From Methanobrevibacter sp. (GTDB taxonomy: Archaea > Methanobacteriota > Methanobacteria > Methanobacteriales > Methanobacteriaceae), in the NCBI RefSeq assembly GCF_015062985.1, contig NZ_SUTI01000003.1:62001-126000 (forward strand): 64,000 bases of DNA. Direction: 5' to 3'. Shown one piece after another: positions 8,408 through 17,180 of the stretch. The notes under the pieces are model-generated. The model worked only from the letters and a program-made list of their open reading frames with translations, ran no database searches and had not been told where the DNA came from. The position numbers were made by a program, and so were the translations under genes. The stretch's first letter is position 1; each line of letters starts with the position of its first letter.

Positions 8408-9631
8408 ATGGAGTATATTGAAGATTTAAATGGTGGATTTTCAGTAATTGAAAATATTAAAGTATCTGGAGCACGTGAAGGCAAATATGGGGTAAGCATA
8501 ATCTTATGTCCAGACAGTACCGCTGCTGCGGTTTTCACATCAAATAAGGTTGTAGCAGCTCCGGTCAAATATACAAAAAACGTGCTTAAGAAAGGGATCA
8601 TTTCTGCTGTTTTCGTTAACAGTGGTAATGCTAATTGTTTTACCGGTCAGCAAGGTATTAAGGACTGTGAAACTTTGGTAGAACTCGTATCCAAGGATTT
8701 GGACATCCCTTCCGATGAGATAGCAATTTCATCTACAGGAGTCATAGGTCGTGAAATGCCGATTGACATAATTTCCAAGGTTGCTTATGAATCTATTTCA
8801 AAATTGGGAAATGAGCCGGAAAATTCCCTTGCGGCTGCAAAAGCTATCATGACAACAGACACATTTCCAAAGGAATGTGCAGTAGAGGTGACTTTAACAA
8901 CCGGTGAAAAAGTTAAGATTGCAGGAATTACAAAAGGAAGCGGTATGATAGCTCCTAATATGGGCACAATGCTTTCATTTATTGTAACTGATGCGATTAT
9001 ACCTTCAGATGAGATTAAAAAAGCATTAAAAAAGGCTGCTGATGTCAGCTTTAACATGATTGTTGTTGATGGTGATGAAAGTACCAATGACACCTGCCTG
9101 ATGATGGCAAACGGTGCATCTGGCGTGGATGTCATCAACGATGGGGAATTGGATCCTAATTTCCAGGATGCCCTAAATTACCTATGCACAGATTTAGCTA
9201 AAAAGATGGCTCGTGACGGTGAAGGAGCCACAAAATTCATTGAAGCTAATGTATGTGGTGCAAAGGATTTTGAAGATGCCAAATTGGCTGCCAAATCCAT
9301 AATATCATCCAGTCTTTTCAAATCCGCAGTATTCGGTGGAGACCCTAATTGGGGAAGAATCGTATCTGCAATAGGTTACTCAGGATGTGATTTGAATCCT
9401 GATATCGTGACAATAGCCATTGCTGATGATGAGGATGAGGTGGATCTTGTCAGAAAAGGTGAAATCCTTGCATTTGAAGATACCCCGTACCTTGAAAGGG
9501 CTGAAAAAATAATGCAGTCCAAAAATGTTGTCGTAAACATAGACATGTTTTTAGGTGATGGTGAGGCAACTGCATGGGGTTGTGATTTAACATATGATTA
9601 TGTCAAAATCAATGCAGAATATACCACTTAA
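8408..9631 (+). CDS. argJ: Arginine biosynthesis protein ArgJ (glutamate N-acetyltransferase)
   Basis: ArgJ moves the acetyl group from N-acetylornithine to glutamate in the cyclic arginine pathway; some members also use acetyl-CoA. The protein (407 residues) has the N-terminal VSGAREGKYG start, AVFVNSGNANCFTG, and the self-cleavage region MIAPNMGTML. Cleavage before Thr187 would give alpha and beta chains; here Gly precedes this Thr where most homologues have Ala. The ATG at 8408 is chosen over the TTG at 8387 because a GTGAT site precedes it. argB lies 11 kb away. Confidence 0.93.
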   Translation: MEYIEDLNGGFSVIENIKVSGAREGKYGVSIILCPDSTAAAVFTSNKVVAAPVKYTKNVLKKGIISAVFVNSGNANCFTGQQGIKDCETLVELVSKDLDIPSDEIAISSTGVIGREMPIDIISKVAYESISKLGNEPENSLAAAKAIMTTDTFPKECAVEVTLTTGEKVKIAGITKGSGMIAPNMGTMLSFIVTDAIIPSDEIKKALKKAADVSFNMIVVDGDESTNDTCLMMANGASGVDVINDGELDPNFQDALNYLCTDLAKKMARDGEGATKFIEANVCGAKDFEDAKLAAKSIISSSLFKSAVFGGDPNWGRIVSAIGYSGCDLNPDIVTIAIADDEDEVDLVRKGEILAFEDTPYLERAEKIMQSKNVVVNIDMFLGDGEATAWGCDLTYDYVKINAEYTT

Positions 9632-9723
9632 AGAAAAGCTTTAAATATCTTGAAAACAAATATTTTTTTGTTATAGATTTAATTCTAATTATTTTCATGA
9701 TTGACTGTTAAGGAGGGTAAGAT

Positions 9724-9828
9724 ATGGCAAAAGTTAAAGGAACTAATAGAAGAACCAGACAAAAAAGAAGTTATACTAAACCTGGTAGTAAAAGAGGAAG
9801 AGGAGTAAAACAAACCTGGAAAAAATAA
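9724..9828 (+). CDS. 34-residue highly basic protein
   Basis: A short ORF with a very strong ribosome site (AAGGAGGG, 5-6 bp before the ATG). It reads MAKVKGTNRRTRQKR, continues with Tyr, Pro and Gly, and ends KQTWKK; about 40 percent of residues are Lys or Arg. A T-run at 9839 could end the transcript. The composition suggests RNA or ribosome binding, as in the tiny basic ribosomal proteins, but I cannot name it. It may be the family catalogued as DUF5350 in Methanobacteria; that is a recollection, not checked. Confidence 0.75.
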   Translation: MAKVKGTNRRTRQKRSYTKPGSKRGRGVKQTWKK

Positions 9829-9929
9829 TCCTCTTATAATCTTTTTTTTATTATTTTAAGCTATTTTTAAATGTTATGCAATTTTAATCAATAAATACTA
9901 TTTTTTAGATAATATAATGTGGTGATAAT

Positions 9930-10520
9930 ATGAACGGCCATAGGGCTCATGGATTTTCAAGTGCACTTTTTCTAGATTCGGATGAAATCATAAGGGAATT
10001 GGACCTTAAGGGTGATGAAACTTTTATGGATGCGGGATGTGGTGATGGCCATATCGCAATAAAAGTGGTCGAAGAGTATCTTCCGGATGGAAAAGTTTAT
10101 GCGGTGGACGTCTATGACGCTTCAATCGAAGACATGGAAACATATAAGAGCGAAAATAATGTGGAAAATCTGATTAACATTGAAGCAGACATCCCAAAGG
10201 GTATTCCTGGTGTGGAAGACGAATCTGTTGATGTTGTTTTGACGGTCAATGTATTCCATGGATTCAAGGCTTCAAGGACAATGGATGATGCCATAGATGA
10301 ATTTGCAAGGATAATCAAGCAGGACGGTAAAATTGCAATAATGGATTATAAGGCATGGGATGTCCCGAAAGGACCTCCAACAGCAGTAAGAAGCTCTCCT
10401 GATGAGCTAAAGGAAATCTTCATGAAACATAATCTGAAGATGACTTATCTCAATGAGGAAATCGGTGAAGATATTCCTCAAGGCAAATCCCACTATTTCA
10501 TCGTATTTCAAAAAGAATAG
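9930..10520 (+). CDS. Class I SAM-dependent methyltransferase
   Basis: A 196-residue small methyltransferase with a UbiE-like Rossmann fold. Motif I is MDAGCGDGHIAIKV (residues 34-47), then the acidic end of strand 2 (VYAVDVYD) and a motif IV-like DVVLTVNVFHGF. There is no extra domain, so the substrate is open (small molecule or protein). GGTGATAAT precedes the ATG, and a hairpin-T-run terminator follows directly. Confidence 0.85.
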   Translation: MNGHRAHGFSSALFLDSDEIIRELDLKGDETFMDAGCGDGHIAIKVVEEYLPDGKVYAVDVYDASIEDMETYKSENNVENLINIEADIPKGIPGVEDESVDVVLTVNVFHGFKASRTMDDAIDEFARIIKQDGKIAIMDYKAWDVPKGPPTAVRSSPDELKEIFMKHNLKMTYLNEEIGEDIPQGKSHYFIVFQKE

Positions 10521-10526
10521 ATTCCA

Positions 10527-10558
10527 ATGGGAGATTAAATCCCATAACTTTTTTTCAT
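10527..10558 (+). terminator. Hairpin plus U-tract terminator
   Basis: The arms ATGGGA (10527-10532) and TCCCAT (10540-10545) pair around a 7-base loop and are followed by ACTTTTTTTC, directly behind the methyltransferase stop. Confidence 0.6.
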
Positions 10559-10716
10559 TTTTTGATTAAAAATCATTAAATACTATTTTTTAGAATAATA
10601 TTATCTATAGACAGGTGATTCATAATATTATATAAAGTCAATGCAGATTTTCCAGATCGGTTTTGAAAATCCAATCAGCATTGATGTGGACATTACCTGG
10701 AAAGGAGTAGTTTCAG

Positions 10717-11427
10717 ATGATTTTTGCAGCGATATTGGCAGGTGGAATTGGATCCAGAATGGGAGGCACAGACACTCCCAAACAATTTTTGAATTTGGGC
10801 AACAAGCCGGTAATCATTCATACAATTGAAAAATTTGTAATAAACAATCATATTGATAAAATCATTGTTCTGACCCCTGAAAATTACATAAATCATACTA
10901 ATCATTTGATTAAAGAGCATATTTCAGATTCCGCTGATATCATTGTCATTGAAGGTGGCGAAACCAGAAACGATACTCTTTTAAACAGCATAAGATATAT
11001 TGAAGAAAATTTCGGAATCGATGATGATTCAATCATCGTCACCCATGACTCAGTACGTCCTTTCGTAACCCATAGGATTATTGAGGACAACATTGAGGTT
11101 GCAAAAAAATATGGGGCATGCGATACAGTAATTCCGGCCACCGACACCATAGTTGAAAGCGTGAATAACAACACCATCGAAAGCATCCCCGTGAGGGATT
11201 ATTATTACCAAGGCCAAACGCCACAGAGCTTCAATATAAAGAAACTTTTTAATTTAATCAATAGTTTAACAGAAGAAGAAACCAATATTCTTACAGATGC
11301 ATGCAAAATCTTCACACTTAAAGATGAAGATGTATATCTAGTCGAGGGTGAAGTCACAAATATTAAGATTACATACCCTTATGACTTAAAATTAGCTAAT
11401 ACTATACTTGAGGATAATCATGATTAA
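10717..11427 (+). CDS. TarI/IspD-like cytidylyltransferase (probable CDP-ribitol synthesis)
   Basis: A 236-residue nucleotidyltransferase with the CTP-binding start AAILAGGIGSRMGGTDTPKQF, then VTHDSVRPFV and VEGEVTNIKITYPYDL. IspD and TarI look alike, but methanogens make isoprenoids through mevalonate and the next gene resembles TarJ, so ribitol 5-phosphate cytidylyltransferase is the better reading. It would join CTP and ribitol 5-phosphate to give CDP-ribitol for a surface polymer. RBS AAAGGAG. The last 8 bases overlap the next gene. Confidence 0.75.
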   Translation: MIFAAILAGGIGSRMGGTDTPKQFLNLGNKPVIIHTIEKFVINNHIDKIIVLTPENYINHTNHLIKEHISDSADIIVIEGGETRNDTLLNSIRYIEENFGIDDDSIIVTHDSVRPFVTHRIIEDNIEVAKKYGACDTVIPATDTIVESVNNNTIESIPVRDYYYQGQTPQSFNIKKLFNLINSLTEEETNILTDACKIFTLKDEDVYLVEGEVTNIKITYPYDLKLANTILEDNHD

Positions 11428-12436
11428 CATTGTATACAGGTTAAAATCCCCAAAATTCTTTGAAGAGGCGATAGATGAAATTGAACTGGATGGCGTTGTG
11501 GTAAGGCCCCTTGTCCTTTCAATATGTCAGGCGGACCAAAGATATTACCAGGGATCAAGACCTGTCGAAATACTGGAGAAGAAACTGCCTATGGCACTGA
11601 TTCATGAAGGTGTTGGGGAAGTTATTTTCGACAGTGAAAATAATTTCAAATCAGGGGATAAGGTCGTGATGATTCCAAACACCCCTGAAGGTGATGATGT
11701 TTGTAGGCTGAATTATTCATATAAGTCCAAATTTAGGGGCAGCGGTTTCGATGGATTCACATCAGACCTGATTAAGTTGGATTCCGACAGGGTTGTGAAG
11801 ATACCTGATGACTTCAATCTTAATGTATCAGCATTCATTGAACTGATTTCTGTAGCTTATCAGGGAATATCCAAATTTGAAATGATTGCCGTCACTCCAA
11901 AAGATAAACTGGGCGTTTGGGGAGATGGAAATTTAGGTTTCATAACAGCCCTTCTTTTAAAGAATAAGTTTCCTGATTCCGAGGTTCTTGTCTTCGGAAA
12001 GCATCAGGATAACCTGAATCTGTTCTCATTTGCTGATGGGGTTTACCAGATTCACAATGTAGGTGATGATTTTGTTGTGGACCATGCCTTTGAATGCGTG
12101 GGGTCAAGTGCATCACAGGCTGCCATAAACCAGATTATTGACATAATCAATCCCCAAGGAACAATCAACCTATTTGGCGTAAGCGAATATCCTGTACCAA
12201 TCAATACCCGCATGATATTGGAGAAAGGGTTGACTGTCCAGGGAAATAGCAGATCTGAAAGGGAAGATTTTCTAGGAGTTGTCGAAACCCTCAAACAAAA
12301 TCCGGAATTATTCGAATATCTTGAGAATTTGATAACCAATATATGTGAAATAAACTCACTCGATGATTTGAAAGAGGCATTCGACAAGGATCATATTTCC
12401 AATTTCGGCAAGACTATTTTAAAGTGGGAAAAATAA
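11420..12436 (+). CDS. TarJ-like ribulose-5-phosphate reductase (MDR family)
   Basis: A 338-residue medium-chain dehydrogenase of the TarJ type, which reduces ribulose 5-phosphate to ribitol 5-phosphate with NADPH. Visible parts are an N-terminal catalytic domain with SICQADQRYYQGSRP and LIHEGVGEV, and a Rossmann segment with KLGVWGDGNLGF. The ATG at 11420 is taken because it overlaps the TarI-like stop and matches the family start. Together with that gene it makes a complete two-step route to CDP-ribitol. No ribitol transferase is visible in the window. Confidence 0.75.
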   Translation: MINIVYRLKSPKFFEEAIDEIELDGVVVRPLVLSICQADQRYYQGSRPVEILEKKLPMALIHEGVGEVIFDSENNFKSGDKVVMIPNTPEGDDVCRLNYSYKSKFRGSGFDGFTSDLIKLDSDRVVKIPDDFNLNVSAFIELISVAYQGISKFEMIAVTPKDKLGVWGDGNLGFITALLLKNKFPDSEVLVFGKHQDNLNLFSFADGVYQIHNVGDDFVVDHAFECVGSSASQAAINQIIDIINPQGTINLFGVSEYPVPINTRMILEKGLTVQGNSRSEREDFLGVVETLKQNPELFEYLENLITNICEINSLDDLKEAFDKDHISNFGKTILKWEK

Positions 12437-12471
12437 TAATCTCATTTTATTGTTATGAAAAAGCAGATTGG

Positions 12472-12945
12472 CTAATAGTTCTCATTCTCCTGTTTGTAAA
12501 TTAATGGAATCATTAGGATGGCGAAAAAATCGTCCTCATCAAGCATTTCACCATTTTTTAGTTTTTCCTGAATGACATTTAAGATAAATTGCACGGGATC
12601 TTCGTTGAAACAGGCCAATTTAATTGTAAAACTTGCTTCTGATTGGATTTCACATTCTTTGACATATATCCTTGATGCATCAGGACATATAATATATATT
12701 GAAACATGCTTTTCGGTCTTCTCATATAATCTTTCTGCAAGATGGACATATTTTTTAAGTTCGCCCTCCCTGAAGTCTCCGATGAAAAGTTCCAAATCAA
12801 TAACCTGGCCGTCTTCAGTGGTAAAGATATTTTCTGCACCGTAGATGTTTTCAAAATTTTCACACAGGGGATATTTTATCTTTCGTTTATCATTAAATGT
12901 TTCTCTTATAATTTTTGCTTTAATCTCAAAATCTTGCTTGTTCAT
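12472..12945 (-). CDS. Hypothetical protein
   Basis: A 157-residue soluble acidic protein that I do not recognise. The middle part (FTTEDGQVIDLELFIGDF, followed by a helix and the strand HVSIYIICP) has the Asp, x, Glu spacing of restriction-like nucleases such as the Rpn group, but no clear lysine follows, so this is a weak hint. It is a single gene convergent with the TarIJ pair, followed by AT-rich DNA up to the MATE terminator. Confidence 0.6.
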   Translation of the reverse strand: MNKQDFEIKAKIIRETFNDKRKIKYPLCENFENIYGAENIFTTEDGQVIDLELFIGDFREGELKKYVHLAERLYEKTEKHVSIYIICPDASRIYVKECEIQSEASFTIKLACFNEDPVQFILNVIQEKLKNGEMLDEDDFFAILMIPLIYKQENENY

Positions 12946-13047
12946 AGTTTAACCTTTACAATTTTTAATTTGCATTAGTTATATTTGATTTTAAGATTTA
13001 TAAAGTAGTAAGTAATTTTTTAAAGCAATTTGATAAAGTTAAATCAA

Positions 13048-13090
13048 TATTTAAAATAAAAAAATAGTTAAGAGTTAAAAAAACTCTTAA
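13048..13090 (-). terminator. Terminator of the MarR-MATE operon
   Basis: The perfect arms TTAAGAGTT (13068-13076) and AACTCTTAA (13082-13090) surround the MATE stop codon. In the minus direction they are followed by TATTTTTTTATTTT. Confidence 0.65.
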
Positions 13091-14451
13091 TTTCCGAATT
13101 TTGCTCTTGTTCTTCTGATTTCGTATCTTGCAAATAGGTAGTTTATTACACTAGCTATTGCCCTTCCTATACATAATCCCAGCCAGATTCCAACAAGGCC
13201 CCAATTGAAGACAAATACGAAGAGGTAGATTAAAGGAACTACAAAGAGTATCTCTCTTAAAATTGTAAACATCAGGCTGTACACTCCTTTTCCAATTCCC
13301 TGATAGAAGAAACTGGATGGTATTCCTATACCTGTTAGGATTAGGCATGGGCAAACCAATCTGAGGTATTCTGCAATTCCAGGAACCAGATTTGCAGTTT
13401 CGGGAGTATATGCAAATATTGTAGCCAGGGGAGTTGCAAACACTACAAGTATTATGGTAATTACAGTTCCTAAAGCAAAACCGAATTTAACACCATATGT
13501 GTGTGTTCTGGACAGGTAATCTCCGTTTCTGGCACCATATGCACTTCCTGCCACTGCAATAACTGCAGATCCAATGGATGTGAGTGGCATTATTGCAAAC
13601 AGATACAGTCTCTGACCTGAAGTGAATGTTGCGATTCCGTAATCGCCACCCACCATTGAAATCACTATGAGGTAGATGGACATTGCAATTGCCATAATCA
13701 GCATGTCAAGCGCTGACGGAATTCCGACTTTCAAAATGTCTCTTGCCAATTTGTGATTGAACTTGAAGTCTTTAAGGGTAACATCAATATATGTGTCCTT
13801 TTTAATTAAAATCCAGTATAAAATTACAATTGCTGAGACGGCGGCACTCACTATTGTGGCGAGTGACGCTCCGGCTGATCCTAAACCGAAGACATAAATG
13901 AATATCGGGTCAAGGGTTGCGTTTAAAAAGACGGAAACAATCACGACATACATTGCACGTTTCATGTCCCCTTCACCACGAAGAATTCCGCTGCAGCCGT
14001 TTCCAAACATCAATGCTACTAAACCTAAAAATAAAGGTGTTGCATAAGCAATAGCTTCATTTAAGGTTTGCCCGGTAGCGCCGTAACTCATAAGCAGAGG
14101 CTTTTGTATAATTATGAAGATGATTGTCAATGCGACTGAAGCTATTAAAAAAATAAACATTGAGTGTTTTGCCGCTTCGGTAGCCATTTCCTTATTTTTT
14201 GCACCAATGAACCTGGATATGCTGCTTGTTGCACCGTTTCCAAGTCCTACGCTTGCACCGTTCAATACCATGAAAATAGGTGTTACAAAACCGATTCCTG
14301 CAATTGCTGTTGGTCCTAGCCCCGCTACCCAGATTCCGTCAATGATGTTGTATAATGCAGTCAGAATCATTGATATCATAATCGGGATGGCCAGTTTTTT
14401 AACTGCTATTTCAGGTTCTCCTCTCATTAACTCTACATTTTTATTAGCCAT
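13087..14451 (-). CDS. MATE family multidrug efflux transporter
   Basis: A Na+- or H+-driven exporter of cationic drugs with twelve predicted membrane helices over about 454 residues. The family signs are IDGIWVAGLGP in helix 1-2, the conserved GNG and GILRGEGDMKRAM after helix 4, and the repeat of that layout in the second half. The start at 14451 (MANKNVELMRGEP) fits the usual family N terminus better than the ATG at 14463. It lies 9-21 bp behind a MarR regulator, which probably controls it. Confidence 0.9.
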   Translation of the reverse strand: MANKNVELMRGEPEIAVKKLAIPIMISMILTALYNIIDGIWVAGLGPTAIAGIGFVTPIFMVLNGASVGLGNGATSSISRFIGAKNKEMATEAAKHSMFIFLIASVALTIIFIIIQKPLLMSYGATGQTLNEAIAYATPLFLGLVALMFGNGCSGILRGEGDMKRAMYVVIVSVFLNATLDPIFIYVFGLGSAGASLATIVSAAVSAIVILYWILIKKDTYIDVTLKDFKFNHKLARDILKVGIPSALDMLIMAIAMSIYLIVISMVGGDYGIATFTSGQRLYLFAIMPLTSIGSAVIAVAGSAYGARNGDYLSRTHTYGVKFGFALGTVITIILVVFATPLATIFAYTPETANLVPGIAEYLRLVCPCLILTGIGIPSSFFYQGIGKGVYSLMFTILREILFVVPLIYLFVFVFNWGLVGIWLGLCIGRAIASVINYLFARYEIRRTRAKFGN

Positions 14452-14472
14452 AATTAATCCCATCTTTAATAA

Positions 14473-14916
14473 TTATTCTTCAAGTATCTTTTCACTTTTT
14501 CTAGCTATTTCTTTCAATTGATTTTTTGTGGTGTCGTCCAATTTATCGATTCCGACGAGTTCTTCCCATTCATTCAAATCCTTTTTTAATAGAATAGCTA
14601 ATTTCTCTCCTTTTTCTGTTGTATTCAATATGTATTTTCGCCTGTTGTTGTCATCAATCCTTCTCTCAACATATTCATTGTCTTCCAATTTTCTCAAGGC
14701 TTTGGCTATTGTTCCTTTGCTCTGGCCGAATATGTTTGCAAGGTCATCCTGGGATAAATTTTTCTTTTCATATATCTCCATCAGATATTGACCTTCATGA
14801 ATCATATCTATGCGATTCGGGTTTTTCAAAGAGTATTTCAGTTTGTTTTTAGATATGTGCTGGATTAATGCAATGAAAGGCATTGTATCGAACTTGTCCA
14901 TTTCTTCACCAGTCAT
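14473..14916 (-). CDS. MarR family transcriptional regulator
   Basis: A 147-residue winged-helix repressor. The recognition region LSQDDLANIFGQSKGTIAKAL is followed by the wing DNEYVERRIDDNNRRKYIL, the typical MarR pattern with basic wing residues. It leads the operon with the MATE exporter, and a 16-bp perfect palindrome 67 bp upstream next to a TATA box is a likely operator, so autoregulation and drug-induced release are expected. Confidence 0.9.
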   Translation of the reverse strand: MTGEEMDKFDTMPFIALIQHISKNKLKYSLKNPNRIDMIHEGQYLMEIYEKKNLSQDDLANIFGQSKGTIAKALRKLEDNEYVERRIDDNNRRKYILNTTEKGEKLAILLKKDLNEWEELVGIDKLDDTTKNQLKEIARKSEKILEE

Positions 14917-14960
14917 GATTTCATCATATTGTTTTTTAAGATTACTTTGTTTTGAAGAGT

Positions 14961-14998
14961 ATATAAATGTTTCCTCGGAAACTGTTTATCGATAAACA
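14961..14998 (-). promoter_or_regulatory. Promoter and candidate MarR operator
   Basis: TGTTTATCGATAAACA at 14983-14998 is a perfect 16-bp palindrome. On the minus strand a TATA box (TTTATATA, about 14961-14968) follows it, about 45 bp before the marR start. A bound dimer would block TFB/TBP assembly. Confidence 0.55.
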
Positions 14999-15051
14999 AT
15001 ATGTTGGAATACTTTAATAGCAAGCAATGAAAAACTATTAATGGTGATGTT

Positions 15052-15378
15052 GTGGATTACGAAGCAATAATTTCTGAAAAGTTTCCGACATGCAATGTTG
15101 AGGTAATAAGCCCCGATGTCTTTGAGATAGATGACCTGGTTGAATACATTACAGATGATATCGTGGTTTACAGACCGCATGCAATAATGGTTTACAGGCA
15201 TATGATCAGATTTTTGGTGAATGTCGGCGAAAGGGGCAAAATCTATTATTTGGATGGCTTTTCTGATGAGGAACTTGAAGTTGTTCATGCAGGCCTTTTG
15301 AAATTCACATGGAAAAGGGATGCAAAAATTAATTTATTCAAAAATGCCGATCCCGACAGGGATGTTTTAGGCTTATAA
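15052..15378 (+). CDS. Hypothetical protein (108 aa)
   Basis: A soluble protein that I do not recognise. The GTG start follows GGTGATGTT closely, which decides it. It has a strand-rich middle (EYITDDIVVYRPHAIMVYRHM) and a basic end; no catalytic motif is visible. It is divergent from the marR operon and its stop overlaps by a few bases the small minus-strand zinc-ribbon gene at 15373-15537. Confidence 0.6.
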   Translation: MDYEAIISEKFPTCNVEVISPDVFEIDDLVEYITDDIVVYRPHAIMVYRHMIRFLVNVGERGKIYYLDGFSDEELEVVHAGLLKFTWKRDAKINLFKNADPDRDVLGL

Positions 15379-15537
15379 TCTAAAGAATTCGTCACAGTAT
15401 TCACAATAATAGTTGTACTCACTTGTGCAGCAGTTTCCAATTATTATTTCCCCCTTCATTGATTCAACTGCAAGCTCGTCTGTTGAGTCATGAAAGACCT
15501 TTTTCAATTCCCTCATGCATTTCGGACATGTTTTCAT
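15373..15537 (-). CDS. 54-residue zinc-ribbon protein
   Basis: A small gene on the minus strand. It begins MKTCPKCMREL and ends near YCEYCDEFFRL, so two CxxC knuckles about 38 residues apart plus a CC pair at residues 36-37 suggest one bound zinc. The ORF is uninterrupted in an otherwise gene-free slot, and its end overlaps the stop of the convergent gene. Function unknown; such ribbons often bind nucleic acid or partner proteins. Confidence 0.6.
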   Translation of the reverse strand: MKTCPKCMRELKKVFHDSTDELAVESMKGEIIIGNCCTSEYNYYCEYCDEFFRL

Positions 15538-15588
15538 ATTATTCAATTATATTAATAATGAACCTTAAATATTAGTGTAGGTGTAATC

Positions 15589-15846
15589 ATGCTTATTAAT
15601 ATTGGTGCTGAATTCGGCACACATTTGGAAACTAGCGAAATTGCAGTAGAATTAATTGATATTTTGAATAAGATACCTAAAGATGACTTTATAATTGACT
15701 TTAAGGATGTAACATTCATCACTATGAATTTTGCACAGGCCTATTACAATGCCAAATACCAGTCTGAAAAAAGGATATCAGAAATAAACATTTCCGATGA
15801 AATCAGTGTTGTTATGGGTGCTGCCGATGAGGCATGCAATCCTTAA
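15589..15846 (+). CDS. STAS-like protein (DUF4325 type)
   Basis: An 85-residue protein with the alternating pattern of a STAS-like fold: an N-terminal strand and GTHLETSEIAVELID helix, then DDFIIDFKDVTFITMNFAQAYYN, which matches the core of the DUF4325 STAS-like family. These small proteins are often encoded with signalling or anti-phage genes; here no partner is evident. A T-run follows the stop. Confidence 0.65.
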   Translation: MLINIGAEFGTHLETSEIAVELIDILNKIPKDDFIIDFKDVTFITMNFAQAYYNAKYQSEKRISEINISDEISVVMGAADEACNP

Positions 15847-16061
15847 ATCTTTTTTTTTATAGGATTACTTTCAATCCGTATTTCCTAAATCATTTTAATT
15901 ATTATTTCTTGCTGCAGATTACGGCACAGTCTTGTTATAACGTTAATGGCATTGCAAATCACTTAAGACTATGTTGAGAGCGTGTTGGTTGAAACCAGCA
16001 TTGGTTTCAATCATCTGATTTCTTAGAAAAATACATATTGATTATTGTGTTAAATATTAAT

Positions 16062-17180
16062 ATGGAAGTTAAAGTAAAACCAGTTGAGCTAATAGAATTA
16101 TTTTATGATTTGATATTTGTTTATGCAATTTCAAAATTAACTGCTTTGGTTTCCGAACCTGTTGGGGGCATAATTCCCTTAAATAACTTTTTTGCATATA
16201 TCATCACTTCATTTGTAATCCTTCAGGCATGGCTTTACTTTACAAACTATGTTAATCGTTATGGAAAATGGGAGTGGCATGATTATGCGCTGGTCTGTGT
16301 GAACATGATTGCCGTAATTTACATGGCAAATACAATCTCGCCAAACTGGACATCCATGTCGTTTACATTTAATTTATCCATGCTTATAATGCTTTTGACG
16401 GTTGTAATATTGTATGTTATTCAAGCCAGAAGAGAAAATTCCCTTAAAGGTGCAGCAGGCAATTCTATTTCAATTCTTTCAATTGTATGTACTATTTATC
16501 TGATAGCTATTGTAGCCTTAATATTCAATTTGCCTGCAAATTATGTTATTTTAATTGATGTGGTAGCGGTTTTGGGCGGTGCGTTTCTGCCATTTTTCAT
16601 TAGAGGAAATTTTGATAAAAGTATAATCAGTTTTCCGCATCTGGTTGAAAGATTTGAACTTTTAACAATCATAACATTCGGTGAAGCTATTGTGGGACTC
16701 ACACATTTTTTTGATGTGGGAAATTTTTCATTAGTGCCTATCTTGGTATTTTTCATTGTCTTAACAATGTTTGGTTCTTATGTGATTCAAATTCATTATC
16801 TAATGGAACATCATAGGGTGGAAAGGTCTTTAAGATTAATGTTCAGCCATTATTTCATTGTTATTAGTATAAATTTAGTGACTGTAGCTTTGGAGTTAAT
16901 CCATAGTGGTGAAGTGAACCCCATATTCGCAACAGTTTTGATGATTGTTTCGCTTGTGATTTTTTATATTTCCCTAATGGCAAATAAGCAGTATTATAAG
17001 GAAAACATTAAATTAACTAAAAGAGATATATTGTTAATGTTATTAGTAACATGTTTGGGAATAATTATTTCATTGATATTTATTTCTAATTTATATGCTT
17101 TCTTAATTGGAAGTTTAATCATAACATTTGGTAACTTTAAAATATTGTTAACCAAGTATAAAGGGTGTTTAAGTGAGTGA
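16062..17180 (+). CDS. LtrA-like membrane protein
   Basis: A low-temperature-requirement A family protein of 372 residues with about ten transmembrane helices. The diagnostic parts are VELIELFYDLIFVYAI near the N terminus and FPHLVERFELLTIITFGEAIVGL in the middle. The ATG at 16062 fits the family start; little ribosome-site sequence precedes it and TTAAATATT lies close by, so the message may be leaderless. Function in the family is unclear. It overlaps the SAP-domain gene by 8 bp. Confidence 0.88.
   Translation: MEVKVKPVELIELFYDLIFVYAISKLTALVSEPVGGIIPLNNFFAYIITSFVILQAWLYFTNYVNRYGKWEWHDYALVCVNMIAVIYMANTISPNWTSMSFTFNLSMLIMLLTVVILYVIQARRENSLKGAAGNSISILSIVCTIYLIAIVALIFNLPANYVILIDVVAVLGGAFLPFFIRGNFDKSIISFPHLVERFELLTIITFGEAIVGLTHFFDVGNFSLVPILVFFIVLTMFGSYVIQIHYLMEHHRVERSLRLMFSHYFIVISINLVTVALELIHSGEVNPIFATVLMIVSLVIFYISLMANKQYYKENIKLTKRDILLMLLVTCLGIIISLIFISNLYAFLIGSLIITFGNFKILLTKYKGCLSE

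Noticed and set aside
10641..10829. 62-codon ORF before the TarI-like gene
   Set aside because: It overlaps the real gene in another frame and lacks a ribosome site.
10717..11427. IspD in the MEP isoprenoid pathway
   Set aside because: Methanogens use mevalonate, and the TarJ-like neighbour favours CDP-ribitol synthesis.
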